A stretch of 64,000 nucleotides of DNA, taken from contig NZ_JAPEOX010000002.1 of assembly GCF_026340675.1 (NCBI RefSeq), positions 1,612,001-1,676,000 on the forward strand, read 5' to 3'. How positions within the stretch are numbered: the first letter of the stretch is position 1; each line of letters opens with the position of its first letter. The notes under the pieces are model-generated. The model had not been told where the DNA came from. It saw only the letters and a list, made by a program, of their open reading frames with translations, and did not search any database. A program made the position numbers and the translations under genes. This document shows positions 43,915 through 52,252 of the stretch, piece after piece. Origin of the DNA: Streptomyces sp. NBC_01264. Its GTDB lineage: Bacteria > Actinomycetota > Actinomycetes > Streptomycetales > Streptomycetaceae.

Positions 43915-44019
43915 GAAGACCTCCGTTGCGCAATGGGTTCCTAGACAGCTCCCACCACACCGGAGGTCTTCGCCATGTTCAAGACCTACCGACTGTCAAC
44001 AACGCTCGTGATCAATACA
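42936..44019. mobile_element. IS481-family insertion sequence
   Basis: Element of about 1,084 bases. Terminal inverted repeats TGTATTGACCCGCGGCGTTG (42936 on) and, reading inwards from 44019, TGTATTGATCACGAGCGTTG match at 15 of 20 bases. One transposase gene fills it. No target duplication is visible; the join is consistent with insertion next to CTAG inside the fold-back element. On the right, CGAAGACCTCCG (43914-43925) and CGGAGGTCTTCG (43961-43972) form a 12-bp inverted repeat around the transposase ribosome-binding site. Confidence 0.85.
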
Positions 44020-44179
44020 CCCGTCTCTTTCGGATCTTGCCGGTCAGGCCGCGTCGTCCGGTGCCGTGCCTCGGCGCGCTGCCGGGGCTCCCGCGTACTG
44101 GACGTACTCGGGTGCCGCGGCAGTGCGGCGAGGCGCGGTGCCGGGCGGCGCGGGCCAGGCAAGATCCGAAAGAGACGGC

Positions 44180-44761
44180 CTAGAGGCGGGCGGCGAGCCG
44201 GGCCTTGGCCTCCGGCCATTCCTCGGCCAGCAGGGAGAAGTACACGGTGTCGCGCCAGGTGCCGTCCGGTCGGCGGCGGTGGCGGCGCAGGACGCCTTCG
44301 CGGTGCGCTCCGAGGCGGGTGATCGCGGCCTGGGAGCGGGTGTTGAGGTGGTCCGTCTTGAGCTGGACCCGGCCCATGCCGAGGTCTTCGAAGGCGTGGG
44401 TGAGCAGGAGCAGCTTGGCCTCGGTGTTGACGGCGCTGCGCCAGTACGCGCGTCCGTACCAGGTCCAGCCGATCTCCAGGCGTTCGTGGTCCGGGCTGAT
44501 GTCGAGGTACGTGGTCCAGCCGATGGCCTTGCCGCTCTCGAGGTGGACGACGGCGAAGGGCAGGTAGTCGCCCTCGAGCACGGCGTCGAGCCTGGCGCCC
44601 AGCTCCTCCCGCGTCCGCGGCGCGGGGCCGCCCTGCCAGCGCCAGACCTCCTCGTCGCGGCCGCCGGCCTCGTACAGGTCGGGGAGGTGGCTCCGGGTCA
44701 GCGGCTCCAGGCGGACGTGGCGGCCCGTGAGCGTGATGGGGGACGGCGACTTGGCAGACAT
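44180..44761 (-). CDS. GNAT acetyltransferase (RimL-like)
   Basis: A 193-residue GNAT enzyme. Visible parts: TGRHVRLEPLTRSHLPDL, HLESGKAIGWTTYLDISPDHERLEIGWTWYGRAYW, then KLLLLTHAFEDLGMGRVQLKTDHLNTRSQAAITRLGAHREGVLRRH, and WRDTVYFSLLAEEW, the complete RimJ/RimL fold with G-R-x-Y/W acetyl-CoA loop. The stop TAG lies in the end of the fold-back element. There is no ribosome-binding site; TTGCCC-N17-TATCTT six bases before the ATG suggests a leaderless transcript, with two operator-like palindromes over it. Confidence 0.88.
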   Translation of the reverse strand: MSAKSPSPITLTGRHVRLEPLTRSHLPDLYEAGGRDEEVWRWQGGPAPRTREELGARLDAVLEGDYLPFAVVHLESGKAIGWTTYLDISPDHERLEIGWTWYGRAYWRSAVNTEAKLLLLTHAFEDLGMGRVQLKTDHLNTRSQAAITRLGAHREGVLRRHRRRPDGTWRDTVYFSLLAEEWPEAKARLAARL

Positions 44762-44767
44762 GAGGAG

Positions 44768-44818
44768 AAGATAGCCCGGGATTGAACTAGGGGCAATCCA
44801 TTATTGCGCTAGTGCAAT
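44768..44818 (-). promoter_or_regulatory. Leaderless promoter with tandem CTAG-centred operators
   Basis: On the minus strand, TTGCCC (44791-44796) and TATCTT (44768-44773) are separated by 17 bases, and TATCTT is six bases from the ATG at 44761. Two related inverted repeats lie over and upstream of the -35: ATTGAACTAGGGGCAAT (44781-44797) and ATTGCGCTAGTGCAAT (44803-44818), 22 bases apart start to start. The second extends to the stop codon of the upstream phosphatase gene. The half-site/centre pattern resembles GntR-type operators. Confidence 0.6.
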
Positions 44819-46869
44819 CATCGCATCCGGGCCAGCAGCACCGCCACATCGTCCTGCGGGGCCTCCGGGAGGAGGCGCTCCAGGATCGTGTCGCACAGGA
44901 CCTCAAGCGGCTCCCCCGCCCCCCTCAGGGCGCCCGCCAGTCCCGCCATCCCCTCGTCCAGGTCCCGATCCCGGGACTCGATCAGGCCGTCCGTGTAGAG
45001 CACGAGCAGGCTGCCCGGGGCGAGCCGGACCTCCTCCGTGCGGAACTCCCGTCCGCCCGTGCCGAGCGGGGTTCCCGGCGGGCCCTCCAGGAAGGTCACC
45101 GCCCCGGCCGCCGTGACCACGGCCGGCGGCGGGTGGCCGGCGCGGGCGATGACGCACGCCCCCGTCAGCGGGTCGTGGACGGCGTAGACGCACGTGGCCA
45201 TCTCGTCCTCGCCGAGGTCGGCCACCACCGCGTCCAGCGAGCGGAGCATCTGCTCCGGGGTCACCTGCTGCCGCGCCAGGGTCCGTACGGCGGTCCGCAG
45301 CTGGCCCATGACCGCGGCCGCGTGGATGCCGTGGCCCATCACGTCGCCGATCACCAGGCCGGTCCGGCCGTCCGGCAGCTCGATCACGTCGAACCAGTCG
45401 CCGCCGACGTCGTGGTCGCTGGCCGGCAGGTAGCGGCCGGTCAGCTCCAGGCCGGCGACCTCGGGCAGCGCGTTGTTGGTCAGGCTCCGCTGCAGCGTCA
45501 GGGCCGCCGCGCGCTGGGTGGTGTACATCCGGGCGTTGTCGATGTTCAGGGCCGCGCGGGCGGCCACCTCGTCGATGAGCACGCAGTCCTCGTGGTCGAA
45601 GACGTCGCGCCCGCGCACCCGGGTCACCACCACCACCCCGAGCACCTGGCCGCGGGCCACCAGCGGAACCATCCGGGCGCAGCCGAGGGTGGCCAGGTAG
45701 GCGCGCAGCGCGGCCGCGCGCGGATCCTTGATCAGGGCCGGGATGTCGGCCGTGAAGAGGTTCATGGCCTGGCCCTCGGTGATGACCTGCTCGTAGGCGG
45801 TGTGGGCCGGGATCTGGAAGGTCTGCCCGGCGACGAGTTTGGCGGTGGGTGCGGCCGGGTCCGGGAAGAGGGCGGCCAGCCGGCGCAGCAGGCCCCGGGT
45901 GGACGCGCCGGCCTCGTCCGGATCCAGTACGGCTTCCAGGAGCTGTACGTCGGCCGAGTCCGCGAGCTGCGGTACCAGCACCTCCACGAGCTCCTGGGCC
46001 GTCTGCTTCAGGTCCAGCGTGGTGCCGATGCGGGTACCGGCCTCGGCGAGCAGGGCGAACCTGCTGCGCGCCCGCTCCGCCTCCGCCTGGGCGCGCTGCC
46101 CGTCGGTGATGTCGATGAGGGAGGCGATCAGGCCGAGCCGCCGCCCGGAGCCGTCCACCAGTGGGGCGTAGGAGCAGGACCAGGTCCGGTCGTGGTCGGG
46201 GTCGGCGGGGGTGCGGCCGGTGCGGCGGACGTCCACGACGGCGGAGCCGCATTCCAGCACCTTGCGCATGAGCCGTTCGAGTGCGGCGGCGTTGACCCCG
46301 GGCACGACCTCGGTGAGCCGTTTGCCCACGTGCTCGGCGGCGGACACCCCGTTCATCCGGGCCAGGGCGTCGTTGACGCGCAGGAAGCGCAGGTCCGGGC
46401 CGAGGGTGCCGAGGCCGATCGGCGACTGGGTGAACAGGCTCTGCAGGGCGGCGAGCGAATCGCGCATCCGCAGGACCTCGGAGGTCTCCACGGCGATGAG
46501 CATGGAACCGGTGCGCCCCTGCGGATCCGGGGAGGGCAGGATCCACATCTCCATGGCGACCTGGTGTCCGTCGCGGTGGCGCACGGGCAGCGTGCCGACG
46601 ACCGTCTCCCCGGCCTGGACCCGGCGGGTCAGCTGGTCGGCGAGCTCGTGGTTGGCGTCGGGGACGAGCACATCGGAGCCCGGGCGGCCGAGGATGTCCT
46701 CGGGGCGGTGGCCGAGCAGGTCCTGGGCGGCCAGCGACCACTCGATGACGAGCCCGTCGGCGTCCTCCCGCCACAGGGCGATCGGCAGCAGCTCGCTCAG
46801 CACGCCCGCGTACCCGACAGCAGCCACCGGCTGGTCCGGTACCTCGCTCGTCTCCTGGTACGTGTCCAA
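44818..46869 (-). CDS. PAS-PAS-GAF-PP2C (SpoIIE-type) phosphatase
   Basis: A 683-residue soluble phosphatase. Two PAS domains (~20-140, WSLAAQDLLGHRPEDILGRP; ~145-265, LFTQSPIGLGTLGPDLRFLRVNDALARMNG), a GAF domain (~280-455, containing YEQVITEGQAMNLFTADIPALI) and a PP2C domain (~465-683: DHDVGGDWFDVIELPDGR, IGDVMGHGIHAAAVM, YTDGLIESRDRDLDEGM, QDDVAVLLARM, all metal aspartates present). There is no TM helix or HATPase domain, so it would dephosphorylate an STAS-domain antagonist in response to cytoplasmic signals. Start is TTG at 46869. Confidence 0.94.
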   Translation of the reverse strand: MDTYQETSEVPDQPVAAVGYAGVLSELLPIALWREDADGLVIEWSLAAQDLLGHRPEDILGRPGSDVLVPDANHELADQLTRRVQAGETVVGTLPVRHRDGHQVAMEMWILPSPDPQGRTGSMLIAVETSEVLRMRDSLAALQSLFTQSPIGLGTLGPDLRFLRVNDALARMNGVSAAEHVGKRLTEVVPGVNAAALERLMRKVLECGSAVVDVRRTGRTPADPDHDRTWSCSYAPLVDGSGRRLGLIASLIDITDGQRAQAEAERARSRFALLAEAGTRIGTTLDLKQTAQELVEVLVPQLADSADVQLLEAVLDPDEAGASTRGLLRRLAALFPDPAAPTAKLVAGQTFQIPAHTAYEQVITEGQAMNLFTADIPALIKDPRAAALRAYLATLGCARMVPLVARGQVLGVVVVTRVRGRDVFDHEDCVLIDEVAARAALNIDNARMYTTQRAAALTLQRSLTNNALPEVAGLELTGRYLPASDHDVGGDWFDVIELPDGRTGLVIGDVMGHGIHAAAVMGQLRTAVRTLARQQVTPEQMLRSLDAVVADLGEDEMATCVYAVHDPLTGACVIARAGHPPPAVVTAAGAVTFLEGPPGTPLGTGGREFRTEEVRLAPGSLLVLYTDGLIESRDRDLDEGMAGLAGALRGAGEPLEVLCDTILERLLPEAPQDDVAVLLARMR

Positions 46870-47012
46870 TGCGCCGACCTCACCCCAGGGGGCCCGATTC
46901 CTTCCGATTCACCCTATCCGAGCCTCAGCCGACCGGCGCTGTGTCGGGCCGGACGGGGCGGTCGCCCCTCCCCGACCCGGCCGGGCGGGGCCGGACCGCC
47001 GCTCCCGGTCGC

Positions 47013-49109
47013 CTACTCCCAGTCGTCCCAGGGCGGGTCGATGTCCTCGTCCTCCGGGCCGAAGAGCGACTCCCCCGCACGCGGGTCCGGCTGCGCCTGG
47101 GCGGGCGGGGCTGCGGCCGGGGCGGGCACGACCACCGGGGTGGCCGCGGCGGGCGGGACGGCCCGGGCGGTGGCGGCCGGGGCGGGCGGCGGGACCGGCG
47201 CCGGGGCGCTCGCGGTCTCCGCCGCCGGGCCACCCGCTCCCGGCTCGGGCCGAGCGCCGCCCAGGGTCTTCAGGATGCCCTCGGCGTACTTGGCGAGCTT
47301 CGCCTCGCCGACTCCGTTGATCGTGCCCAGCTCCGCTACCGTCGCGGGCAGCTGCGTCGCGATCTCCCGCAGCGTCGCGTCGTGGAACACGACGTACGCC
47401 GCCACGCCCTGCTCCCGCGCGGTCTCGGCGCGCCATGCGCGCAGGGACTCGAACACCGGCACGGCGGCCGCCGGCAGGTCGACCGGTACCCGGCCGCCCT
47501 TCCCGGAGCGCGATCCGCCGGACTCCCTGCGGGAGGAGCCGGGCGCCGGCGCCGTCTCCTTGCGCATCGGCACGCTCCGGCGGCCGCCCAGCACCTCGCC
47601 GCTGGCCTCGGTCAGCACCAGCGTGCCGTAGTCGCCCTCCACCGCCAGCAGTCCGAGCGCCAGCAGCTGCCGGACGACCCCGCGCCATTCGTTCGTGCCC
47701 AGGTCGGCCCCGATGCCGAACACCTTGAGCCCGTCGTGGTCGAACTGGATGACCTTGGCCGTCTTCTTGCCCTGGAGGATGTCGATGATCTGGCCGGCGC
47801 CGAACTTCTGCCGGCGCTCCTTGGCCAGCCGCCACACCGTGGACAGCAGCTTCTGCGCCGCGACCGTCCCGTCCCAGGACTCGGCCGGCGTCAGGCAGGT
47901 GTCACAGTTCCCGCAGTCCGGCGCGCCGGTCTGCCCGAAGTACGCCAGCAGCCGCACCCGGCGGCAGCCGACCGTCTCGCACAGCGCGAGCATCGCCTCC
48001 AGGTGTCCGGCCAGCGCACGGCGGTGCGCCTCGTCGCCCTCGGAGCCCTCGATCATCTTGCGCTGCTGCACCACGTCCTGGAGCCCGTACGCCAGCCAGG
48101 CGGTCGCCGGCTCACCGTCGCGGCCGGCGCGGCCGGTCTCCTGGTAGTAGCCCTCGACCGACTTGGGCAGGTCCAGGTGGGCCACGAAGCGCACGTCCGG
48201 CTTGTCGATGCCCATGCCGAACGCGATCGTGGCCACCACCACGACCCCGTCCTCCCGCAGGAACTTCGACTGGTTCGCCGCGCGCGCCCGGGAGTCCATG
48301 CCCGCGTGGTAGGGCACGGCATCGATGCCCTGCTCGACCAGGGCGGCCGCCGTCTTCTCCACCGACGCCCGCGACAGGCAGTACACGACCCCGGCGTCCC
48401 CGGGGTGCTCGGTGCGGATCAGCTCCAGCAGCTGCTTGACCGGGTTGTTCTTCGCCACGATCCGGTACTGGATGTTCGGCCGGTCGAAGCCGGCCACGAA
48501 GTGGCGGGCCTCCTCCAGGCCCAGGCGCGCCGCGATCTCGGCGTGCGTGGACTCGGTGGCCGTCGCGGTCAGCGCGATCCGGGGCACCTTCGGCCAGCGC
48601 TCGTGCAGCATCGACAGCGCGAGGTAGTCGGGCCGGAAGTCGTGGCCCCACTGGGCGACGCAGTGCGCCTCGTCGATGGCGAAGAGCGAGACCGTGCCCC
48701 GGTCGAGGAGCCGCTGCGTCCCTTCGGTGCGCAGCCGCTCGGGCGCCAGGTAGAGCAGGTCGAGCTCGCCGGCGAGGAAGGCCTGCTCGACCGCGCGCCG
48801 GTCGTCGGACAGCTGCGTCGAATTGAGGAACCCGGCCCGCACCCCGAGCGCGTTGAGGGCGTCCACCTGGTCCTGCATCAGGGCGATCAGCGGGGAGATC
48901 ACCACTCCGGTGCCCGCTCTGACCAGCGCCGGGATCTGGTAGCAGAGCGATTTGCCGCCGCCGGTGGGCATCAGCACCAGCGCGTCGCCACCGCCGGCGA
49001 CGTGCTCGATGATCTGCTGCTGCTCGCCGCGGAACGAGTCGTACCCGAAGACGCGGTGGAGCACCTGCTGGGCGTCGGGGATCTCGACGGCTACTTCCGA
49101 AGGGGTCAT
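47013..49109 (-). CDS. recQ: ATP-dependent DNA helicase RecQ
   Basis: A 698-residue 3'-5' DNA helicase for recombination and replication repair. Walker A is [17 protein letters not shown], motif II (DEAH) [20 protein letters not shown], motif VI region [15 protein letters not shown]; the RecQ-C zinc site is [10 protein letters not shown]...DCGNCDTCL. An HRDC domain is around residues 515-590 ([29 protein letters not shown]). After it comes a ~100-residue proline-alanine-rich linker and a conserved acidic tip ([18 protein letters not shown]), seen in many actinobacterial RecQ proteins and a possible SSB-like or protein-contact motif. Confidence 0.96.
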   Translation of the reverse strand: MTPSEVAVEIPDAQQVLHRVFGYDSFRGEQQQIIEHVAGGGDALVLMPTGGGKSLCYQIPALVRAGTGVVISPLIALMQDQVDALNALGVRAGFLNSTQLSDDRRAVEQAFLAGELDLLYLAPERLRTEGTQRLLDRGTVSLFAIDEAHCVAQWGHDFRPDYLALSMLHERWPKVPRIALTATATESTHAEIAARLGLEEARHFVAGFDRPNIQYRIVAKNNPVKQLLELIRTEHPGDAGVVYCLSRASVEKTAAALVEQGIDAVPYHAGMDSRARAANQSKFLREDGVVVVATIAFGMGIDKPDVRFVAHLDLPKSVEGYYQETGRAGRDGEPATAWLAYGLQDVVQQRKMIEGSEGDEAHRRALAGHLEAMLALCETVGCRRVRLLAYFGQTGAPDCGNCDTCLTPAESWDGTVAAQKLLSTVWRLAKERRQKFGAGQIIDILQGKKTAKVIQFDHDGLKVFGIGADLGTNEWRGVVRQLLALGLLAVEGDYGTLVLTEASGEVLGGRRSVPMRKETAPAPGSSRRESGGSRSGKGGRVPVDLPAAAVPVFESLRAWRAETAREQGVAAYVVFHDATLREIATQLPATVAELGTINGVGEAKLAKYAEGILKTLGGARPEPGAGGPAAETASAPAPVPPPAPAATARAVPPAAATPVVVPAPAAAPPAQAQPDPRAGESLFGPEDEDIDPPWDDWE

Positions 49110-49287
49110 CCCAGAAGCCTAGCGACCTCCTCGGACACATCCGCCCGGATCCCGTCGACCCTGTGGATATCCGGGAGGGACCCCACGGTCCCGCACGGGG
49201 CGGCGGCGCGGCCGGGCGCCCCGGCGGGCCGACCGGTGACACAGTGGAAGATCTCCCGTATCTCCCGGCCTCCGAGAGGAACACGCG

Positions 49288-50058
49288 ATGTGGCAGCCCG
49301 ACGGGTGGGACGTGCGCGTCCGCCTCGGCGTCCTCACCCCGCACGCCGATGTCGGCCCCGAGTCGGAGCTGCGCGCCATGGCTCCGGCCGACGTGGGCCT
49401 GCACACCGCCCGGGTGCCGTTCCGTGCGATGGGGCGCGGCGGCGCGATGGACGCCACCATTCCGCTCGCCCCCGTACGGGCCTTCGCCGAGCCCCCGCAC
49501 CTGGACGACGCCGCCGAGCTGCTGGCGGCCGCCCCGGTGTCGGTGATCGCCTACGCCTTCACCAGCTCCGCCTACGTCATCGGCCCGCGCGGGGAGGGGT
49601 ACATGCTGGACCGGCTGCGCGAGCGCACCCACGGGCTGCCCGTGGTCGCCACCTGCGCCGCCACCGCCGAGGCGCTCCGGGCGCTGGACGTGGGCCGGCT
49701 CGCCCTCGTGGACCCGCCGTGGTTCGACGAGACCCTGAGCGACCTGGGCCGGGGCTACTACGAGGACGCCGGGTTCGAGGTCCCGTACGCCGCGCCCTGC
49801 GGCCTGCCCAGCGGGCAGACCCTCATCGGGCCGCGCGCCCTGCACGACTGGGTGTCCGCGCAGGTCCCCGACACGGCGGAGGCGGTGGTCATCGGCGGCA
49901 ACGGGTTCCGCGCCGTCGGGGCGATCGCGGCCCTGGAGGCCACCCTGGGACGCCCGGTCCTGACCGCGAACCAGACCCTCCTCTGGGCGGCCCTGCGCGC
50001 GGCGGCCACCCCGACCACCCCGATCACGGACTACGGCCGGCTGTTCCGGACGGCCTGA
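49288..50058 (+). CDS. Aspartate/glutamate racemase-fold (maleate isomerase-like) protein
   Basis: A 256-residue protein of the maleate isomerase/arylmalonate decarboxylase branch. Scaffold motifs are RLGVLTPHADVGPESEL, VIAYAFTSSAYVIGP, LPVVATCAATAEALRAL and VVIGGNGFRAVGAIAALEA followed by LGRPVLTANQTLLWAALR. In characterised maleate isomerases cysteines sit in the C-T-S and S-C-T-N segments; here those read F-T-S and G-G-N-G, so the usual catalytic cysteines are not at those positions. It may still use a different cysteine (T-C-A-A) or be a non-racemising homologue. Confidence 0.85.
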   Translation: MWQPDGWDVRVRLGVLTPHADVGPESELRAMAPADVGLHTARVPFRAMGRGGAMDATIPLAPVRAFAEPPHLDDAAELLAAAPVSVIAYAFTSSAYVIGPRGEGYMLDRLRERTHGLPVVATCAATAEALRALDVGRLALVDPPWFDETLSDLGRGYYEDAGFEVPYAAPCGLPSGQTLIGPRALHDWVSAQVPDTAEAVVIGGNGFRAVGAIAALEATLGRPVLTANQTLLWAALRAAATPTTPITDYGRLFRTA

Positions 50059-50202
50059 AGGCCCCGGAGCCTCCCCGGCACCGCGGTTCCCCGGCCCCGG
50101 CACCCCGGCCACCTGCGCGCCGCGCGCCGAGCCGAAATATGATGGGCCCGGGTCTTTCGCGCAGCGGAAGCAGGGGCACATGGACGTATCGCGGAGCGGT
50201 CC

Positions 50203-51027
50203 GTGAACCCGCGCCGGCCTGCCCGGCCCGACAGCGCGGATCTGCTGAGCATGCTGGGCCGGCTCACCGCCCAGGCTCGGGAGGGCGCCGAGCTGCAGCA
50301 GGCCCGGGTGGAGCTGGCCGAGGCCCTGCAGCGCGAGTTGCTGCCCTCTTCCCTGCCCGTGGTGCCGGGGCTGAGGATCGCGGCCCGGTACGCGCCCGCC
50401 CGGCGCGGTCTGGAGATCGGCGGTGACTGGTACGACGGTTTCCGGGTGGCGGGCGGGGCCATCGCCTTCTCCATCGGCGACGTACAGGGGCACGATGTGG
50501 CGGCCACCGCCTTCATGGGGCAGGTCCGGGTGTGTCTGCGCGCCGTGGCCGCCGTCGTCCTCGATCCCGGCGAGGTGCTGAGCCAGGCCAACGACGTGCT
50601 GCTCTCGATGGACAGCGAGCTGTTCGCGACCTGTAGTCTGCTCCGCTTCGATCCGCGTACGTGGGAGCTCCAGACGGCCCGGGCCGGCCACGTCCCCACC
50701 GTCTGGGCCACCGTCGACGGCCGGTACGGCGTCACCGAGGACGCCGGCGGCCCTCCGCTGGGCACGGTCGCCGGTGCCCGGTACCCGGTGACCCGCCGGA
50801 GGCTGACGGAGGCGGGTTCCATCGTCCTGGTCACCGACGGGGTGGTCGAGGGGCCGTCGTTCCCGATCGAGGTGGGGCTGGAGCGCGTGGCCCGGATCCT
50901 CGGGCAGGCGGCGGGGACCGATCCCGACGAGCTGGCCGCCGAGGTGATGAAGGTGGCCGATTTCACCGGCCACGCCGACGACGCCGCGGTGCTCGTCCTC
51001 AGCCACGACGCGGCCGGGCCCCGCTGA
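50203..51027 (+). CDS. Single-domain PP2C (SpoIIE/RsbU-type) phosphatase
   Basis: A 274-residue phosphatase. An N-terminal coiled stretch (~10-45, LTAQAREGAELQQARVELAEALQREL) precedes the PP2C domain: GLEIGGDWYDGFRVAG, IGDVQGHDVAATAFM, VTDGVVEGPSFPIEVG and TGHADDAAVLVLS supply the metal-binding aspartates. No sensory domain is fused. The MASE1 protein encoded 58 bases downstream on the same strand could supply the membrane input. Start is GTG at 50203. Confidence 0.93.
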   Translation: MNPRRPARPDSADLLSMLGRLTAQAREGAELQQARVELAEALQRELLPSSLPVVPGLRIAARYAPARRGLEIGGDWYDGFRVAGGAIAFSIGDVQGHDVAATAFMGQVRVCLRAVAAVVLDPGEVLSQANDVLLSMDSELFATCSLLRFDPRTWELQTARAGHVPTVWATVDGRYGVTEDAGGPPLGTVAGARYPVTRRRLTEAGSIVLVTDGVVEGPSFPIEVGLERVARILGQAAGTDPDELAAEVMKVADFTGHADDAAVLVLSHDAAGPR

Positions 51028-51085
51028 CCCTCCCCTGCCCCCGCCCCCGACAACCGACCCCCGGCAACCGGCAACCCGTCCACGC

Positions 51086-52075
51086 GTGTCACGCCCTGCC
51101 GAGGCGCCCGGGCCGTTGTCTGATGCAGTGGTGCGCACCGTGGAATGGCGACGTCCGGGCGAAGCCCTCCTCCGGATCCTCGGGGTCGCCGTCGCCTACT
51201 ACGCGACCGGTCGGCTCGGCCTGCTGCTGCACGTGAGCGTCGAGGGTGCGGTCGTCACGCCCCTGTGGCTGCCCACCGGGATCGCGCTCGCCTGTCTGCT
51301 GTGGTTCGGGCCCCGGATCTGGCCGGGCATCGCGCTCGGGACGTACCTCGCCATCGAGCGGATCAGTACCTTCGATCTCGTGGATCTCGGCATCCTCGCG
51401 GGCAACACCCTCGCTCCGCTGTGCGCCTACGCGCTGCTGCGCCGGGCGGACTTCCGCCCCGAACTGGACCGGCTGCGGGACGGGCTGGCGCTGGTCTTCC
51501 TCGGCGGCCTGGCGCCGATGCTGATCAGCTCCACCATCGGCACCTGGACGCTCGTGCTCACCGGCGACCTGCCGCTGCCGAGCTTCTGGCCGGTGTGGTC
51601 CGCCTGGTGGGCCGGCGACACGATGGGCATCCTCCTGGTGACCCCGCTGCTGCTGGTCCTGCCCCGGGCCCGGCTGCCCCGGGACGCGTACCGGGTGGCC
51701 GAGGCGGCGGCTCTGGCGGTCACGGTCGGCGCCGTCACCCTCACGGCCAGCCGCAGCTCCCTGTCCCTGCTCTTCCTCGTCTTCCCCCTGCTCATCTGGG
51801 CCGCAGTGCGTTTCCGGCTCCCCGGCAGCGCACCGTGCGCCCTGCTCGTGTCCGTCATCGCGATCACGGCGGCGACCGACCGCACCGGACCGTTCGCCGG
51901 CCACACCCTCTTCGAGGTCATGGTCAACCTCCAGGCGCTCAACGGAGCGGCTGCCCTCACCGCGCTGCTGCTGGCGGCCCTCGTCACGGAGCAGGAGAAC
52001 ATCCGCCTGAAGATCGAAGAGGTCTGCGAGGACCTGGCCGACGTGGTGGCCCGCCTGGCCCCGCCGAAGGACTGA
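51086..52075 (+). CDS. Stand-alone MASE1 integral membrane sensor protein
   Basis: A 329-residue membrane protein with about eight TM helices and the MASE1 domain: YYATGRLGLLLHVSVEGAVVTPLWLPTGIALACLLWFGPRIWPGIALG (family core segment; the S/W-L-P-T-G-I motif is diagnostic), WAWWAGD-like WSAWWAGDTMGILLVTPLLLV, and a C-terminal cytoplasmic helix (TEQENIRLKIEEVCEDLADVV). MASE1 normally forms the N terminus of histidine kinases, cyclases or phosphatases; here no output domain is attached. The adjacent PP2C gene is the natural candidate partner (inference). Confidence 0.9.
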   Translation: MSRPAEAPGPLSDAVVRTVEWRRPGEALLRILGVAVAYYATGRLGLLLHVSVEGAVVTPLWLPTGIALACLLWFGPRIWPGIALGTYLAIERISTFDLVDLGILAGNTLAPLCAYALLRRADFRPELDRLRDGLALVFLGGLAPMLISSTIGTWTLVLTGDLPLPSFWPVWSAWWAGDTMGILLVTPLLLVLPRARLPRDAYRVAEAAALAVTVGAVTLTASRSSLSLLFLVFPLLIWAAVRFRLPGSAPCALLVSVIAITAATDRTGPFAGHTLFEVMVNLQALNGAAALTALLLAALVTEQENIRLKIEEVCEDLADVVARLAPPKD

Positions 52076-52252
52076 CCGGCGCAGCCGCCCGGCGACGGCC
52101 CAGAGATCCCGTCCATCGCCTTGCGGTGGTCGTTCCACCGGGCCCGGCGCTGTCTTCAGCGAGACTGCGCGGCAGGGCGCGCGAACGCTTTTGCCTCTTC
52201 TGACAAGTACGGGGTGAGGTCGTGACGTGCGCGGCTGGGGAGAGGTGGCTCG

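Larger units (their letters stand above)
42931..44183. mobile_element. Fold-back (MITE-like) element, copy 1, split by an IS481-family element
   Basis: The pieces at 42931-42935 (CTAGG) and 44021-44183 together give a ~165-base palindromic element bounded by CTAG: inner ends CCGTCTCTTTCGGATCTTGC (44021 on) and GCAAGATCCGAAAGAGACGG (44159-44178) are inverted repeats. Copy 2 is at 53856-54029. Joining the left five bases to 44021 restores the sequence CTAGGCCGTCTC seen intact in copy 2. The terminal CTAG at 44180-44183 carries the TAG stop of the minus-strand GNAT gene. Confidence 0.8.

Noticed and set aside
42936..44020. A target-site duplication around the IS481 element
   Set aside because: Left flank CTAGG and right flank CCGTC do not repeat; the flanks simply rejoin the fold-back element.
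44021..44183. Short open frames reading RLFRIL...DPKETA in the fold-back element
   Set aside because: They are translations of the palindromic arms, present on both strands; no start signal or family match.
51086..52075. The MASE1 protein as a histidine kinase
   Set aside because: No kinase or other output domain follows the membrane region before the stop.
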